Source: Nitratireductor soli (GTDB lineage Bacteria; Pseudomonadota; Alphaproteobacteria; Rhizobiales; Rhizobiaceae). From it: a stretch of DNA of 64,000 nucleotides. This document shows, in pieces, positions 43,172-50,871 of this stretch. Positions within the stretch are counted from its first letter, which is position 1, and each line of letters opens with the position of its first letter. The stretch is from positions 124,001 through 188,000 of the forward strand of contig NZ_LFVY01000007.1 of assembly GCF_001050155.1 (NCBI RefSeq), given 5' to 3'. Under the pieces are notes generated by a model. The model saw only the letters and a program-made list of their open reading frames with translations. It did no database searches and was not told where the DNA came from. The position numbers were made by a program, and so were the translations under genes.

Positions 43172-43600
43172 GATATCCCCCCTGTTTATAATAGGAGAGT
43201 TCATAAAGCCAATTTGGGGCGATTTCAACAAAAAATAGATATCAACAATGTGTAATCAGCAATTATAATAGCACTTTATGGCTGTTTCGACTTTTCAGGC
43301 AAGCATGTCGCCTCTGCTGGCGATGCACGGCGAACGGCGGCCATCCGGCCGGGGCTGTGGCACTTGCAACGGCGGTGGCGAGGCCATGATGGGTGATCCG
43401 TCCTGGAAGTACTCGGCTCCATGCGCGGGTCCGAAGGCATCGCGTGCCGCCGGACGGCTGGAGTATTTTGCAGTCAGGTGGAAGCACCTGGCGCCTGCGC
43501 AAATGCGATAACACAAGACATTACAACAGGTCAGCGCTTCCGTGAAACGCTGACCTTCTCTAAGCGTGGCGATGGGAAACGTGTCCTGCGCTGAAGCGGA
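43172..43600. other. 429-base gene-free region upstream of the SMP-30-like gene
   Basis: The left part (43195-43275) is AT-rich and should hold the promoter of the SMP-30-like operon. The middle has a short open frame (43278-43511) with no recognisable family or ribosome site, so I do not call it a gene. The right part is repeat copy B. I see no RNA gene. Confidence 0.5.
43464..43563. repeat. Triple-hairpin intergenic palindromic repeat, copy B
   Basis: Same order as copy A: ATTTTGCAGTCAGGTGGAA, a CAGGTG/CACCTG stem, a GCGCAAATGCG-like stem, and a terminal GGTCAGCG...CGCTGACC palindrome. More diverged than copies A and C. It lies just downstream of the XRE-cupin gene, whose stop is at 43601. 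Confidence 0.75.
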
Positions 43601-44239
43601 TCAGCCGGAGCGGTCCGAGTCCGAGATGACTTGCGGTACCTCTTCCTCGCTTGATGCCTTGCCGACGAAGCGGCCGGTCAGGAAGCCGGCGGGGGTGCGG
43701 GCGATCAGCAATTTGGCCATGCCTTCGCCGATGTTCTCGACGCGGTGGGGGATGCTGCCGTCCCAGTGATAGCTGTCGCCTTCATAGAGGACGTAGCTTT
43801 CATCGCCCTGGGTGGCGCGGATCGTGCCTTCCATCACCAGATGGCACTCCTCGCCGTCATGCGAGTGGTCGCGGTCGGCGGCGTCGTAGCCCGGCGGGAT
43901 TTCCAGAAGCACCATTTCCAACTGCCGGTTGGGCGCCGACAGCATGTTGATGCGCTTGCGCTGGGATTCCTTCCCCCTGGCCAGGCCGTAAATGATGACC
44001 TGACGATCGTCCTTGCGGGTGATGTGGTAGTTGAAGGTGTCGTCGACGAAGAGATAGGAGATCGGAATCTCCAATGCCTGCGCCAGGCTCTCCAGCGCCG
44101 TCAGCGAGGGGAGCGCCTTGCCGGTTTCGACCTGGCTGATGTAGGCGCGCGACAAGCCGCTTTTGTCGGCCAGGTCGTCGATCACCAGATCGCGCTGCTT
44201 GCGGAATTTTCTTATGCGTTGGCCGACCTGAATTGTCAT
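43601..44239 (-). CDS. XRE-family regulator with C-terminal cupin domain
   Basis: 212-residue regulator: an HTH_3 domain at about 1-60 (LADKSGLSRAYISQVETGKA), then a cupin sensor at about 105-185 (RDHSHDGEECHLVMEG, WDGSIPHRVEN). Such proteins (PuuR-like) control catabolic operons, often for polyamines or amino acids, with the cupin binding the metabolite. It diverges from the TTT transporter operon, and a perfect nine-base dyad lies in the shared spacer (44283-44305), so it is the likely regulator of that operon. Confidence 0.9.
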   Translation of the reverse strand: MTIQVGQRIRKFRKQRDLVIDDLADKSGLSRAYISQVETGKALPSLTALESLAQALEIPISYLFVDDTFNYHITRKDDRQVIIYGLARGKESQRKRINMLSAPNRQLEMVLLEIPPGYDAADRDHSHDGEECHLVMEGTIRATQGDESYVLYEGDSYHWDGSIPHRVENIGEGMAKLLIARTPAGFLTGRFVGKASSEEEVPQVISDSDRSG

Positions 44240-44282
44240 CGTTGCTGACCCAACCGATCCTTCATGCGTGTCACAATGAGAG

Positions 44283-44305
44283 AAAGATTGCTATTGGCAA
44301 TCTTT
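44283..44305. promoter_or_regulatory. Perfect dyad, likely operator of the XRE-cupin regulator
   Basis: AAAGATTGC and GCAATCTTT flank TATTG. It lies between the divergent XRE gene and the TTT operon. TTGACG immediately follows (44308) and could be a -35 box for the transporter. A weaker 12-of-17 match to its core is at 46582-46598 before the binding-protein gene. Confidence 0.6.
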
Positions 44306-44464
44306 TATTGACGACAGCAATATTCCTGCCGTAGAAGGAATCACACAAAGTTTGCTGCAGTCAAACATGACGGTAGCGACCCCGGGCAGGGGGGTCAAAC
44401 ATTTCATCACTCTTCGACAGCGAGGGCTTCAAGGGGATTTGAGGCCCGGGAGGATCGCTCGCAA

Positions 44465-46504
44465 ATGGATGTACTTCACATGGCGGTGAGCGCGTTGGGG
44501 ATCATCATGGATCCCTCGCGCATCGGTTTTCTGTTCATCGGCGTGCTGATCGGCCTGGTGGTCGGCGTCGTGCCAGGGCTCGGCGGCGTGGTCGGCTTAT
44601 CGCTGCTGCTTCCCTTCACCTTCACCATGGACAGCTACTCGGCATTCGCCATGATGATGGGACTGCTGGCGGTGTGCGTCACCTCGGACACGATCCCGGC
44701 CGTTCTGTTTGGCGTTCCAGGCACGGTCGGCTCGGCGGCAACCGTGCTCGACGGCCATCCGATGGCCCGCAATGGTGAGGCGGGCCGGGCGTTCGGCGCG
44801 GCGTTCACCGCCTCGATGCTGGGCGGGCTTTTCGGCGCCGTCGTTCTGGGTTTGGCGGCGCCGGTGCTGCGGCCGCTGATCCTCTACATCGGCTCGCCGG
44901 AGCTGTTGTCGATCTGCCTTTTCGGCCTGTCGCTGGTCGCCATCCTGAGTGGCAGTTCGCCGGCGAAGGGCGTGGTCGCCGTGTGCATCGGCTTCCTGCT
45001 CGCCAGCATTGGCGACGAGCCCAATTCGGGAATGATGCGCTTCACCTTCAACACGCTCTACCTCTGGGACGGGCTGCCGCTGGTGCCGCTGGCGCTCGGG
45101 CTGTTCGCCATACCGGAGATCGCCGATCTCGTCGTGCAGCGGTCATCGGTCGCTGGCAGTTCCAAGGCCAAGGGCAATGATCAGTTGAAGGGCGCCAAGG
45201 ATGTTTTTGCCAATTGGTTCCTGATGCTGCGCTGCTCGGCGATCGGCGCCGCGCTGGGAGCCGTTCCGGGCGTCGGCGCGTCGATCATAGACTGGATCGC
45301 CTACGGCCACGCGGCCAAGACGGAAAAAGGTGCAGCAGAAACGTTCGGCAAGGGCGACGTGCGCGGGGTGATCGCCTCGGAGAGTTCGAACAACGCCAAG
45401 GAAGGCGGCACGCTGATCCCGACCATCGCCTTCGGCGTGCCGGGGAGCGCGCCGATGGCCTTGCTGCTCGGCGCGTTCCTCATCCATGGCCTGGTACCGG
45501 GGCCGAAAATGCTCACCGAGCGGCTGGATGTTACCTATACGCTGGTGTGGAGCGTCGCCATCGCCAATGTGATCGGCGCCGGCATCTGCTTTATGTTCGC
45601 CAGCCAGTTGGCAAAGCTGGCAACGGTACGCATAGGTGTTCTGGCGCCGTTGATCCTGTCGGTGATCTTTGTTGGGGCGTTCCAGGGCTCGCAATCCTAT
45701 GGCGATTTGTGGACGTTGGTGGCGTTCGGACTTCTGGGCTGGATCATGAAACGCCTGCGCTGGCCGCGACCACCGCTGCTGCTCGGTTTCGTGCTGGGCG
45801 CGCTGGTGGAGAAGTACCTGTCGATCTCGGTGATGCGCTATGGCTGGGACTGGCTGACTAATCCGGTGGTGATGGTGTTCCTGGCGCTCACCGCTTACGG
45901 CCTGATCCGCCCGGCGATCGCCTCGACCCGGGCGCGGCTGGCGCGGCGCGGCGGCTTGACCAGGCCTGGCTTCAGCCTGCGTGCGGCCGGCGCCGACGGG
46001 CTTTTCGCGCTGGTTCTGGCAGCGTGTTTTGCCGCTGCCTTCGCCGTTGCGCAGCAATGGCCGGCGACGGCCAGGCTGATGCCGCAACTCGCCTGTTGCC
46101 TGGCGTTCGCCATGATTGCCCTGCTGCTCGCCTCGAAGGTTCTCAGGAGCCCCGGCGGCGCGGCCGTGGGCGCAGGCGGCAGCCATTTCGACCTGACCAG
46201 CGAGTTCACCGACATTGACGACCGCGAGGTGTTGCGGCGCTCGGGCATATACTTCCTGTGGATCCTGATGCTGTTCGGGATGATCTTCGTATTCGGCATG
46301 CTGTCGGCGATCGCCCTGTTCATGCTCACATACCTCGTCTTCTCATCGGAGGAGCGCTGGCGCATCAGCTTCCTCGTCACGGCGGGAGCGCTGGCGGCCT
46401 ATTACGGGATGTTCCACATCCTGCTCAACACGCCCTGGCCCACCAGCGTGATCGGCCAGATTTTCCCGGCTCTGAAGACCTCCGCCTATTTCAACCTGTT
46501 TTGA
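44465..46504 (+). CDS. Tripartite tricarboxylate transporter, TctA-TctB fusion permease
   Basis: 679-residue membrane protein. Residues about 1-500 are TctA-like: about a dozen membrane segments with GLVVGVVPGLGGVVG, FGVPGTVGSA and AKEGGTLIPTIAFGVPGSAP, the duplicated Gly/Pro-rich carrier motifs. After a basic linker near 495, residues about 510-679 hold four hydrophobic segments typical of TctB. In most systems TctA and TctB are separate genes; here they form one chain. It imports carboxylates with the binding protein at 46662. The ATG at 44465 follows a GAGGATCG stretch. Confidence 0.88.
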   Translation: MDVLHMAVSALGIIMDPSRIGFLFIGVLIGLVVGVVPGLGGVVGLSLLLPFTFTMDSYSAFAMMMGLLAVCVTSDTIPAVLFGVPGTVGSAATVLDGHPMARNGEAGRAFGAAFTASMLGGLFGAVVLGLAAPVLRPLILYIGSPELLSICLFGLSLVAILSGSSPAKGVVAVCIGFLLASIGDEPNSGMMRFTFNTLYLWDGLPLVPLALGLFAIPEIADLVVQRSSVAGSSKAKGNDQLKGAKDVFANWFLMLRCSAIGAALGAVPGVGASIIDWIAYGHAAKTEKGAAETFGKGDVRGVIASESSNNAKEGGTLIPTIAFGVPGSAPMALLLGAFLIHGLVPGPKMLTERLDVTYTLVWSVAIANVIGAGICFMFASQLAKLATVRIGVLAPLILSVIFVGAFQGSQSYGDLWTLVAFGLLGWIMKRLRWPRPPLLLGFVLGALVEKYLSISVMRYGWDWLTNPVVMVFLALTAYGLIRPAIASTRARLARRGGLTRPGFSLRAAGADGLFALVLAACFAAAFAVAQQWPATARLMPQLACCLAFAMIALLLASKVLRSPGGAAVGAGGSHFDLTSEFTDIDDREVLRRSGIYFLWILMLFGMIFVFGMLSAIALFMLTYLVFSSEERWRISFLVTAGALAAYYGMFHILLNTPWPTSVIGQIFPALKTSAYFNLF

Positions 46505-46566
46505 ACACGCCGGGCGGCACCCGCTGGGGGCGATTTCCGGCAAGGCCGGGTGATGGCGTTTGTATG

Positions 46567-46598
46567 TTGACAGAATACTTTGTTTGCTAATAGAAAAC
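46567..46598 (+). promoter_or_regulatory. Putative promoter/operator of the binding-protein operon
   Basis: TTGACA (46567-46572), 17 bases, then ATAGAA (46590-46595) give a sigma70-like promoter. GTTTGCTAATAGAAAAC (46582-46598), overlapping the -10, matches the core of the dyad at 44283-44305 at 12 of 17 positions, so the XRE-cupin regulator may act here too. Confidence 0.45.
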
Positions 46599-46661
46599 AT
46601 ACCTGGGGAATGGGGGCCATTGCCGCCTCCCTTCCGAAACGGGGTTTCAAAGGGAGGAAGA

Positions 46662-47681
46662 ATGATGTTGCGTGGACTCAAGCGGGCGAAGCTCGCACTC
46701 GCTCTGGTCGCGGGGCTTGCCGCCATCCCGGTGGCGCAGGCGCAGGATTTTGCCGGCAAAACACTGAGGATCTACGTCGGCACCGGGCCCGGCACGACCT
46801 ATGACGCTTATGCGCGGCTGCTGGCCGAGCGGATCGGCAGCTACATTCCCGGCAATCCCGGCGTTATCGTCGAAAATATGGCGGGTGCCGGCGGCACCAA
46901 GGTGGCCGATTTTCTTGCCAATGTGGCGCCCAAGGATGGAACGGCGCTCGGCCTGTTGCACCAAAACCTGCCGCTGGGCCAGGTGCTGACTCCCGATGCG
47001 ATCACCTACAACCTGGCAGATTTCAACTGGCTGGGCTCGATCACCTCGGCGATCAGCGTGATCGCCGTGTGGCACGAAGCGCCGGCCACGACGGTGGACG
47101 AGGCCAGGCAGGTCGAGCTGTTCATGGGCACGACGGGGCGCGGCTCCGAGACCTACCAGGTGCCGACGGTGATGAACAATCTGCTCGGCACCAAGTTCAA
47201 GGTCGTCGCCGGCTACAGCGCGCTCGGCGAGATGGACAAGGCGATGGAACAGGGCGAGTTGCACGGCCGCGGCGGGTCGCTCCTGAGCTGGACCTCGCGC
47301 CACGCCGACTGGGTTGATGAAGGCAAGGTCAAGTTCCTGGTGCAGGTCGGCCTGACCAAGGACAAATCGCTCGAAAATGTGCCGCTTCTGGTCGATCTGG
47401 CCGAGAACGAACAGGACCGCGAAATCCTCGAACTGCTGTCGGCAGCTGGCACGATCGGCCGCCCGCTCGCCGCCCCTCCGGGAACCGACGCGGCAGTATT
47501 GGCCGTGTTCGAGAAGGCGTTCGAGGAGACGATGAAGGACGAGGCGTTCCTGAAGGCGGCGGCGGCGCAGGACCTGTCCGTCGAACCGGAAGCAGGCGAG
47601 ACCATCGCCGGATTGGTGAAGAAGACGGTCAATCTTTCCGAAGACCGCGCCAAGGCGTTCCGCGAAGCGGTGGGTTTCTAG
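46662..47681 (+). CDS. Tripartite tricarboxylate transporter binding protein (TctC/Bug family)
   Basis: Periplasmic receptor of 339 residues with a Sec signal peptide (about 1-25, cleavage after AQA). AGGGAGGAA precedes the ATG; the second codon is also ATG. The Bug-family start AGKTLRIYVGTGPGTTYD replaces the more common GG.. and lacks the usual Asp-rich pocket signature, so the ligand is hard to guess. It delivers substrate to the TctAB fusion 158 bases upstream. A strong hairpin follows the stop, as for other binding-protein genes in the window. Confidence 0.88.
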   Translation: MMLRGLKRAKLALALVAGLAAIPVAQAQDFAGKTLRIYVGTGPGTTYDAYARLLAERIGSYIPGNPGVIVENMAGAGGTKVADFLANVAPKDGTALGLLHQNLPLGQVLTPDAITYNLADFNWLGSITSAISVIAVWHEAPATTVDEARQVELFMGTTGRGSETYQVPTVMNNLLGTKFKVVAGYSALGEMDKAMEQGELHGRGGSLLSWTSRHADWVDEGKVKFLVQVGLTKDKSLENVPLLVDLAENEQDREILELLSAAGTIGRPLAAPPGTDAAVLAVFEKAFEETMKDEAFLKAAAAQDLSVEPEAGETIAGLVKKTVNLSEDRAKAFREAVGF

Positions 47682-47705
47682 AGGCCGTTTCCGCGACCAG
47701 AGATT

Positions 47706-47732
47706 CGCGGGCGATCCCGATGATCGCCCGCG
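47706..47732. other. Intercistronic hairpin after the TctC-type gene
   Basis: An 11-base perfect stem, CGCGGGCGATC / GATCGCCCGCG, with a CCGAT loop 24 bases after the binding-protein stop and no T-run. It covers the ATG at 47720, which makes that a poor translation start and favours 47756 for the next gene. Confidence 0.55.
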
Positions 47733-47755
47733 CCGACTGCACATCAAAATGCAAC

Positions 47756-48799
47756 ATGATCGAGGTTTTAGACGCCGTGGGCGATACCGCATCCGCAGTT
47801 TCCGGCGAGGCATTCTCGCGACCGGTTTTCCTTTCCGCCGAAACGGTGATGTCGGTTCTCGACTGGCCGCAGGTGATCGCACGCATGCGGGCGATTTATA
47901 CCGTGCCGCAGGGCGCGGATGTGAGCCCGCCGCGCGTGGTGGCGCGCGGCGAAGCGGTGGCGCTACGGGCTCTCGTCGCGGCGCCTGCCGATCATAAATT
48001 CATGGGCGCCAAGATTTTTGGGCGTGGACGCAACCGGGGCATGGAATATGTGCTGGTGCTGATCGACCAGGAGAACGGGCGCATCGCGGCGCTTGTCGAC
48101 GCCAATCCGATCACCGCCTTTCGCACCGCGGCGACCTCGGCGGTGGCGGTCGATCGTCTCGTTAAGACGCGCGCACCACTCGTCGTCGGGGTGCTGGGAA
48201 GCGGCACCGAGGCCCGGTCGCATATCGCCGCGATCGCCGCCGTGCGCGCGCTGAAGGAGATCCGCGTCTACAGCCCGACACGCGAGAACCGCGAGGCCTT
48301 CGCCGCCGAGATCGGTGCGCAGCTTGGCGTTTCCTGCATGGCGGTGGAGAGTGGGCGTGAGGCGATCGTCGATGCTGATCTGGCCATTGCGGCCTCTCGC
48401 TCGCATGACGAGCAGCCGATTCTTCTGGGCGAATGGCTGAAGCCCGGCATGATGGTGGTTTCGGTCGGCTCGACACTGCCCGAGCAGCGCGAAGCCGATA
48501 CGGCGGCCATCGCCGCCTGCGATCTCATCGTTTGCGATGTGGTCGACGAGGTGCGCGACGAAAGCGGCGACATGATCGCTGCGCGCCGGGATGGTGTCGC
48601 CGTCGACGGCAAGCTGCTCTCGCTGAACGATCTCTTGCGCGGCACCGCCGACATCGACGTGGACGCGATCCGCCTGCCGATGTTCAAATCGGTCGGTGCC
48701 GCCATCCAGGATATCGCCGCCGCCGAACTCGCCTACGACCTCGCTGTGGCGCGCGGGCTGGCCGGCGAAATGCCGATCGCCTTTCAAGGAAAATCCTGA
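47756..48799 (+). CDS. Ornithine cyclodeaminase / mu-crystallin family protein
   Basis: 347-residue NAD(P)-binding enzyme. The start is uncertain; 47756 is used because an ATG at 47720 lies inside a strong hairpin. Family features: substrate Arg/Lys region SPPRVVARGE, MGAKIFGRGRN, DANPITAFRTAATSAVAVD, and the Rossmann motif GVLGSGTEARSH. Besides ornithine cyclodeaminases the family includes ketimine and pyrroline-2-carboxylate reductases and alanine dehydrogenases. In an operon with DapA-, FAH- and aldehyde-dehydrogenase-type enzymes a pyrroline/ketimine reductase is more likely than a true cyclodeaminase; the latter is better matched by the gene at 53905. Confidence 0.85.
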   Translation: MIEVLDAVGDTASAVSGEAFSRPVFLSAETVMSVLDWPQVIARMRAIYTVPQGADVSPPRVVARGEAVALRALVAAPADHKFMGAKIFGRGRNRGMEYVLVLIDQENGRIAALVDANPITAFRTAATSAVAVDRLVKTRAPLVVGVLGSGTEARSHIAAIAAVRALKEIRVYSPTRENREAFAAEIGAQLGVSCMAVESGREAIVDADLAIAASRSHDEQPILLGEWLKPGMMVVSVGSTLPEQREADTAAIAACDLIVCDVVDEVRDESGDMIAARRDGVAVDGKLLSLNDLLRGTADIDVDAIRLPMFKSVGAAIQDIAAAELAYDLAVARGLAGEMPIAFQGKS

Positions 48800-48862
48800 C
48801 CTCTCACGCACCGCCTTTCCTCTCGCGGGAGCGGTCCGATCATGCAAGGAGCACGAAGCAAG

Positions 48863-49879
48863 ATGGCATCATATTCAAGGAGTGAGGCGCGGGCATGGGC
48901 CAAGGAACATTTGCGGGGCATCGCCAATGTGGTCATCCCCACCTACACCTCCGACCTCAGGGGGCTCAACGAGGCAGGCATCCGCCACGATATCCGCAAG
49001 GAAATCGAGCTGGGCTTTTCCGGCGCGCTGCTGGTGTCGGAAGTGGCGATCACGCTGCCTGAATACGAGCAGTTCTTCCAATGGTCGAATGATGAGGCCA
49101 AGGGGCGCCTGCAACTCATCCACCATGCCAGCTTCAACACGCTGGAAGAAAACATCGAGGCAACAAAGATCGCCGAGCGCCATGGCGCCGACCTGGCGTT
49201 GCTATCTTATCCGGCCAATTTCTACGCCGAGAACGCGCAACAGATCTACGACTACACCAAGGCCTTCTGCGATGCCACGGACCTGGCGGTGATGGTGTTC
49301 CAGGTGCCACATTGGGGGTTCGAGCGAGTGCATCCCTCAGACATCGAGGCAGGGTTGCTGCGCCGGCTGATCGACGATTGCCCGAACGTTGCGGCGATCA
49401 AGGCCGAGGGCGGCATGCCGAGCATCATGGGCTGGGTCGAGGCGCACCGCCTGTTCAGCAAGGAAGTGGTGGTGACCATGCCGCTGGAGCAGTACGCCAT
49501 TCCGTTCGCCCAACTCGTGCCTTTGCAGTTCGTCGGCACCAGCGACACGGAATATTACGGGCCGATGATCCCGCGCATCTTCAAGCTGGTGCAGGAGGGA
49601 GATTACGACGAGGCGACCAGATTGTACTGGCAGCTTCAGCCGGCGCGCAAGGCGCGGGCGGCAGCCAATTCCTATTCGGCGCAGGCGATGTTCCTGAATC
49701 GCATGGTGTGGAAGTTCGAAGGCTGGCTGAACGGCTTCAACGGGGGGCCGCTGCGCCAGCCGACCATGAAGATCAACGAGGCGACCATGAACAATCTGCG
49801 TGCCGGCATGGAGAAGTCCGGCCTCGTGCCGACCGACCTGCCCAACCGCGATTTCTTCATCGGCCGCAACCCGGCCTGA
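48863..49879 (+). CDS. Dihydrodipicolinate-synthase-family aldolase/dehydratase
   Basis: DapA-family TIM barrel of 338 residues. AAGGAG lies about 11 bases before the ATG at 48863; an ATG at 48842 is possible. The Schiff-base Lys is Lys180 (AAIKAEGG). The Tyr of the usual YNVP motif is Phe146 (VFQVPHWGF), and the GTTGE-type pocket is replaced by LVSEVA, so it is neither DapA nor a standard sialate or glucarate enzyme. Likely a dehydratase, deaminase or aldolase on a 2-keto acid. The next aldehyde dehydrogenase recalls hydroxyproline and sugar-acid routes via 2-oxoglutarate semialdehyde (inference). Confidence 0.85.
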   Translation: MASYSRSEARAWAKEHLRGIANVVIPTYTSDLRGLNEAGIRHDIRKEIELGFSGALLVSEVAITLPEYEQFFQWSNDEAKGRLQLIHHASFNTLEENIEATKIAERHGADLALLSYPANFYAENAQQIYDYTKAFCDATDLAVMVFQVPHWGFERVHPSDIEAGLLRRLIDDCPNVAAIKAEGGMPSIMGWVEAHRLFSKEVVVTMPLEQYAIPFAQLVPLQFVGTSDTEYYGPMIPRIFKLVQEGDYDEATRLYWQLQPARKARAAANSYSAQAMFLNRMVWKFEGWLNGFNGGPLRQPTMKINEATMNNLRAGMEKSGLVPTDLPNRDFFIGRNPA

Positions 49880-49899
49880 GGCGTGCCGATCAGGACACA

Positions 49900-49918
49900 G
49901 AGCGCGCGTGGCGCGCTC
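49900..49918. other. Small GC hairpin between DapA- and FAH-family genes
   Basis: GAGCGCGC (49900-49907) and GCGCGCTC (49911-49918) with a GTG loop; no T-run. Probably an mRNA processing or stability stem. Confidence 0.35.
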
Positions 49919-49938
49919 ACCGGCAATGGAGAGACGAG

Positions 49939-50826
49939 ATGAAACTGGTGACTTTCAGGCAAGGCGGCAAGAGCAGCGTTGGCGTGCAGATCGGTGAAGA
50001 GGTGCGACGCTTGGACGAACTCGTGCCAGGCGCGCCGCAGGACATGCTGGGCGTGATCGATGCGGGCGCCGCCTTGCTCGATCAGGCTGATGAGGCGCTG
50101 CGGCAGGGGCGTGGACAGTCTTATGCCCTTTCCGACGTGAGACTGCTGGCGCCGATCCCGCTGCCGCGCCGTAACGTCCTTTGTGTTGGCAAGAACTATC
50201 ATGAGCACGCGGCGGAGTTCGCCAACAGCGGCTATGATTCATCGAGCGGCGGCCAAGACATCCCCGACGTGCCGATCGTCTTCAGCAAGTTCCCCGAGAC
50301 GGTGATCGGGCCGAACGCCAACATTGAAGGCGGGCTCGATCGGGACGGCACGCTCGATTACGAGGGCGAACTGGCGGTGGTCATCGGCAGGGCGGGACGC
50401 GAGATCGCCAGCGAAGCCGCGCTCGCCCATGTCTTCGGATACACGATCGTCAATGACGTCACCGCGCGGGCGGCGCAGAAGCGGCACAAGCAGTGGTTCC
50501 TTGGCAAATCCTGCGACACGTTCTGCCCCATGGGGCCGTCGATCATCACCGCCGCCGCCGTTCCGGACGTCACGAAGCTTCGCCTGCGCACCTGGGTCAA
50601 CAATGAATTGCGCCAGGATGCCTCCGTGCGGGATCTGATCTTCGATATCCCGACGATCATCGCGACAATCTCGCGATCAATCAGCCTCAAGCCGGGTGAC
50701 ATCATCGCCACCGGCACGCCGGCCGGCGTCGGCATCGGCTTCGACCCGCCGCGCTACTTGGCGGCGGGAGACAAGGTGACAATCGAGATCCCTGAAATCG
50801 GCACGCTGACCAACCGCGTGGTCTGA
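49939..50826 (+). CDS. Fumarylacetoacetate-hydrolase-family protein
   Basis: 295-residue FAH-family enzyme. Typical start LCVGKNYHEHAAEF near 76-90 and the metal-binding block DYEGELAVVIG near 140, where Asp/Glu/Glu bind Mg. Also IVNDVTARAAQ and GDIIATGTPAGVG. Relatives hydrolyse C-C bonds of acylpyruvates, decarboxylate oxaloacetate, or dehydrate 2-keto-3-deoxy sugar acids. It follows the DapA-family gene by 59 bases and precedes the aldehyde dehydrogenase by 45, so it acts in the same pathway on a 2,4-diketo or 2-keto-3-deoxy acid (inference). Confidence 0.9.
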   Translation: MKLVTFRQGGKSSVGVQIGEEVRRLDELVPGAPQDMLGVIDAGAALLDQADEALRQGRGQSYALSDVRLLAPIPLPRRNVLCVGKNYHEHAAEFANSGYDSSSGGQDIPDVPIVFSKFPETVIGPNANIEGGLDRDGTLDYEGELAVVIGRAGREIASEAALAHVFGYTIVNDVTARAAQKRHKQWFLGKSCDTFCPMGPSIITAAAVPDVTKLRLRTWVNNELRQDASVRDLIFDIPTIIATISRSISLKPGDIIATGTPAGVGIGFDPPRYLAAGDKVTIEIPEIGTLTNRVV

Positions 50827-50871
50827 GGATCGCGCGGCATCCAACAAGTCTGCAAGGAACGGGAAAAGAGC

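Noticed and set aside
43278-43511. Small 77-codon frame between the SMP-30-like gene and the XRE gene
   Set aside because: No ribosome site, no recognisable sequence, and its end runs into the palindromic repeat. Left as gene-free.
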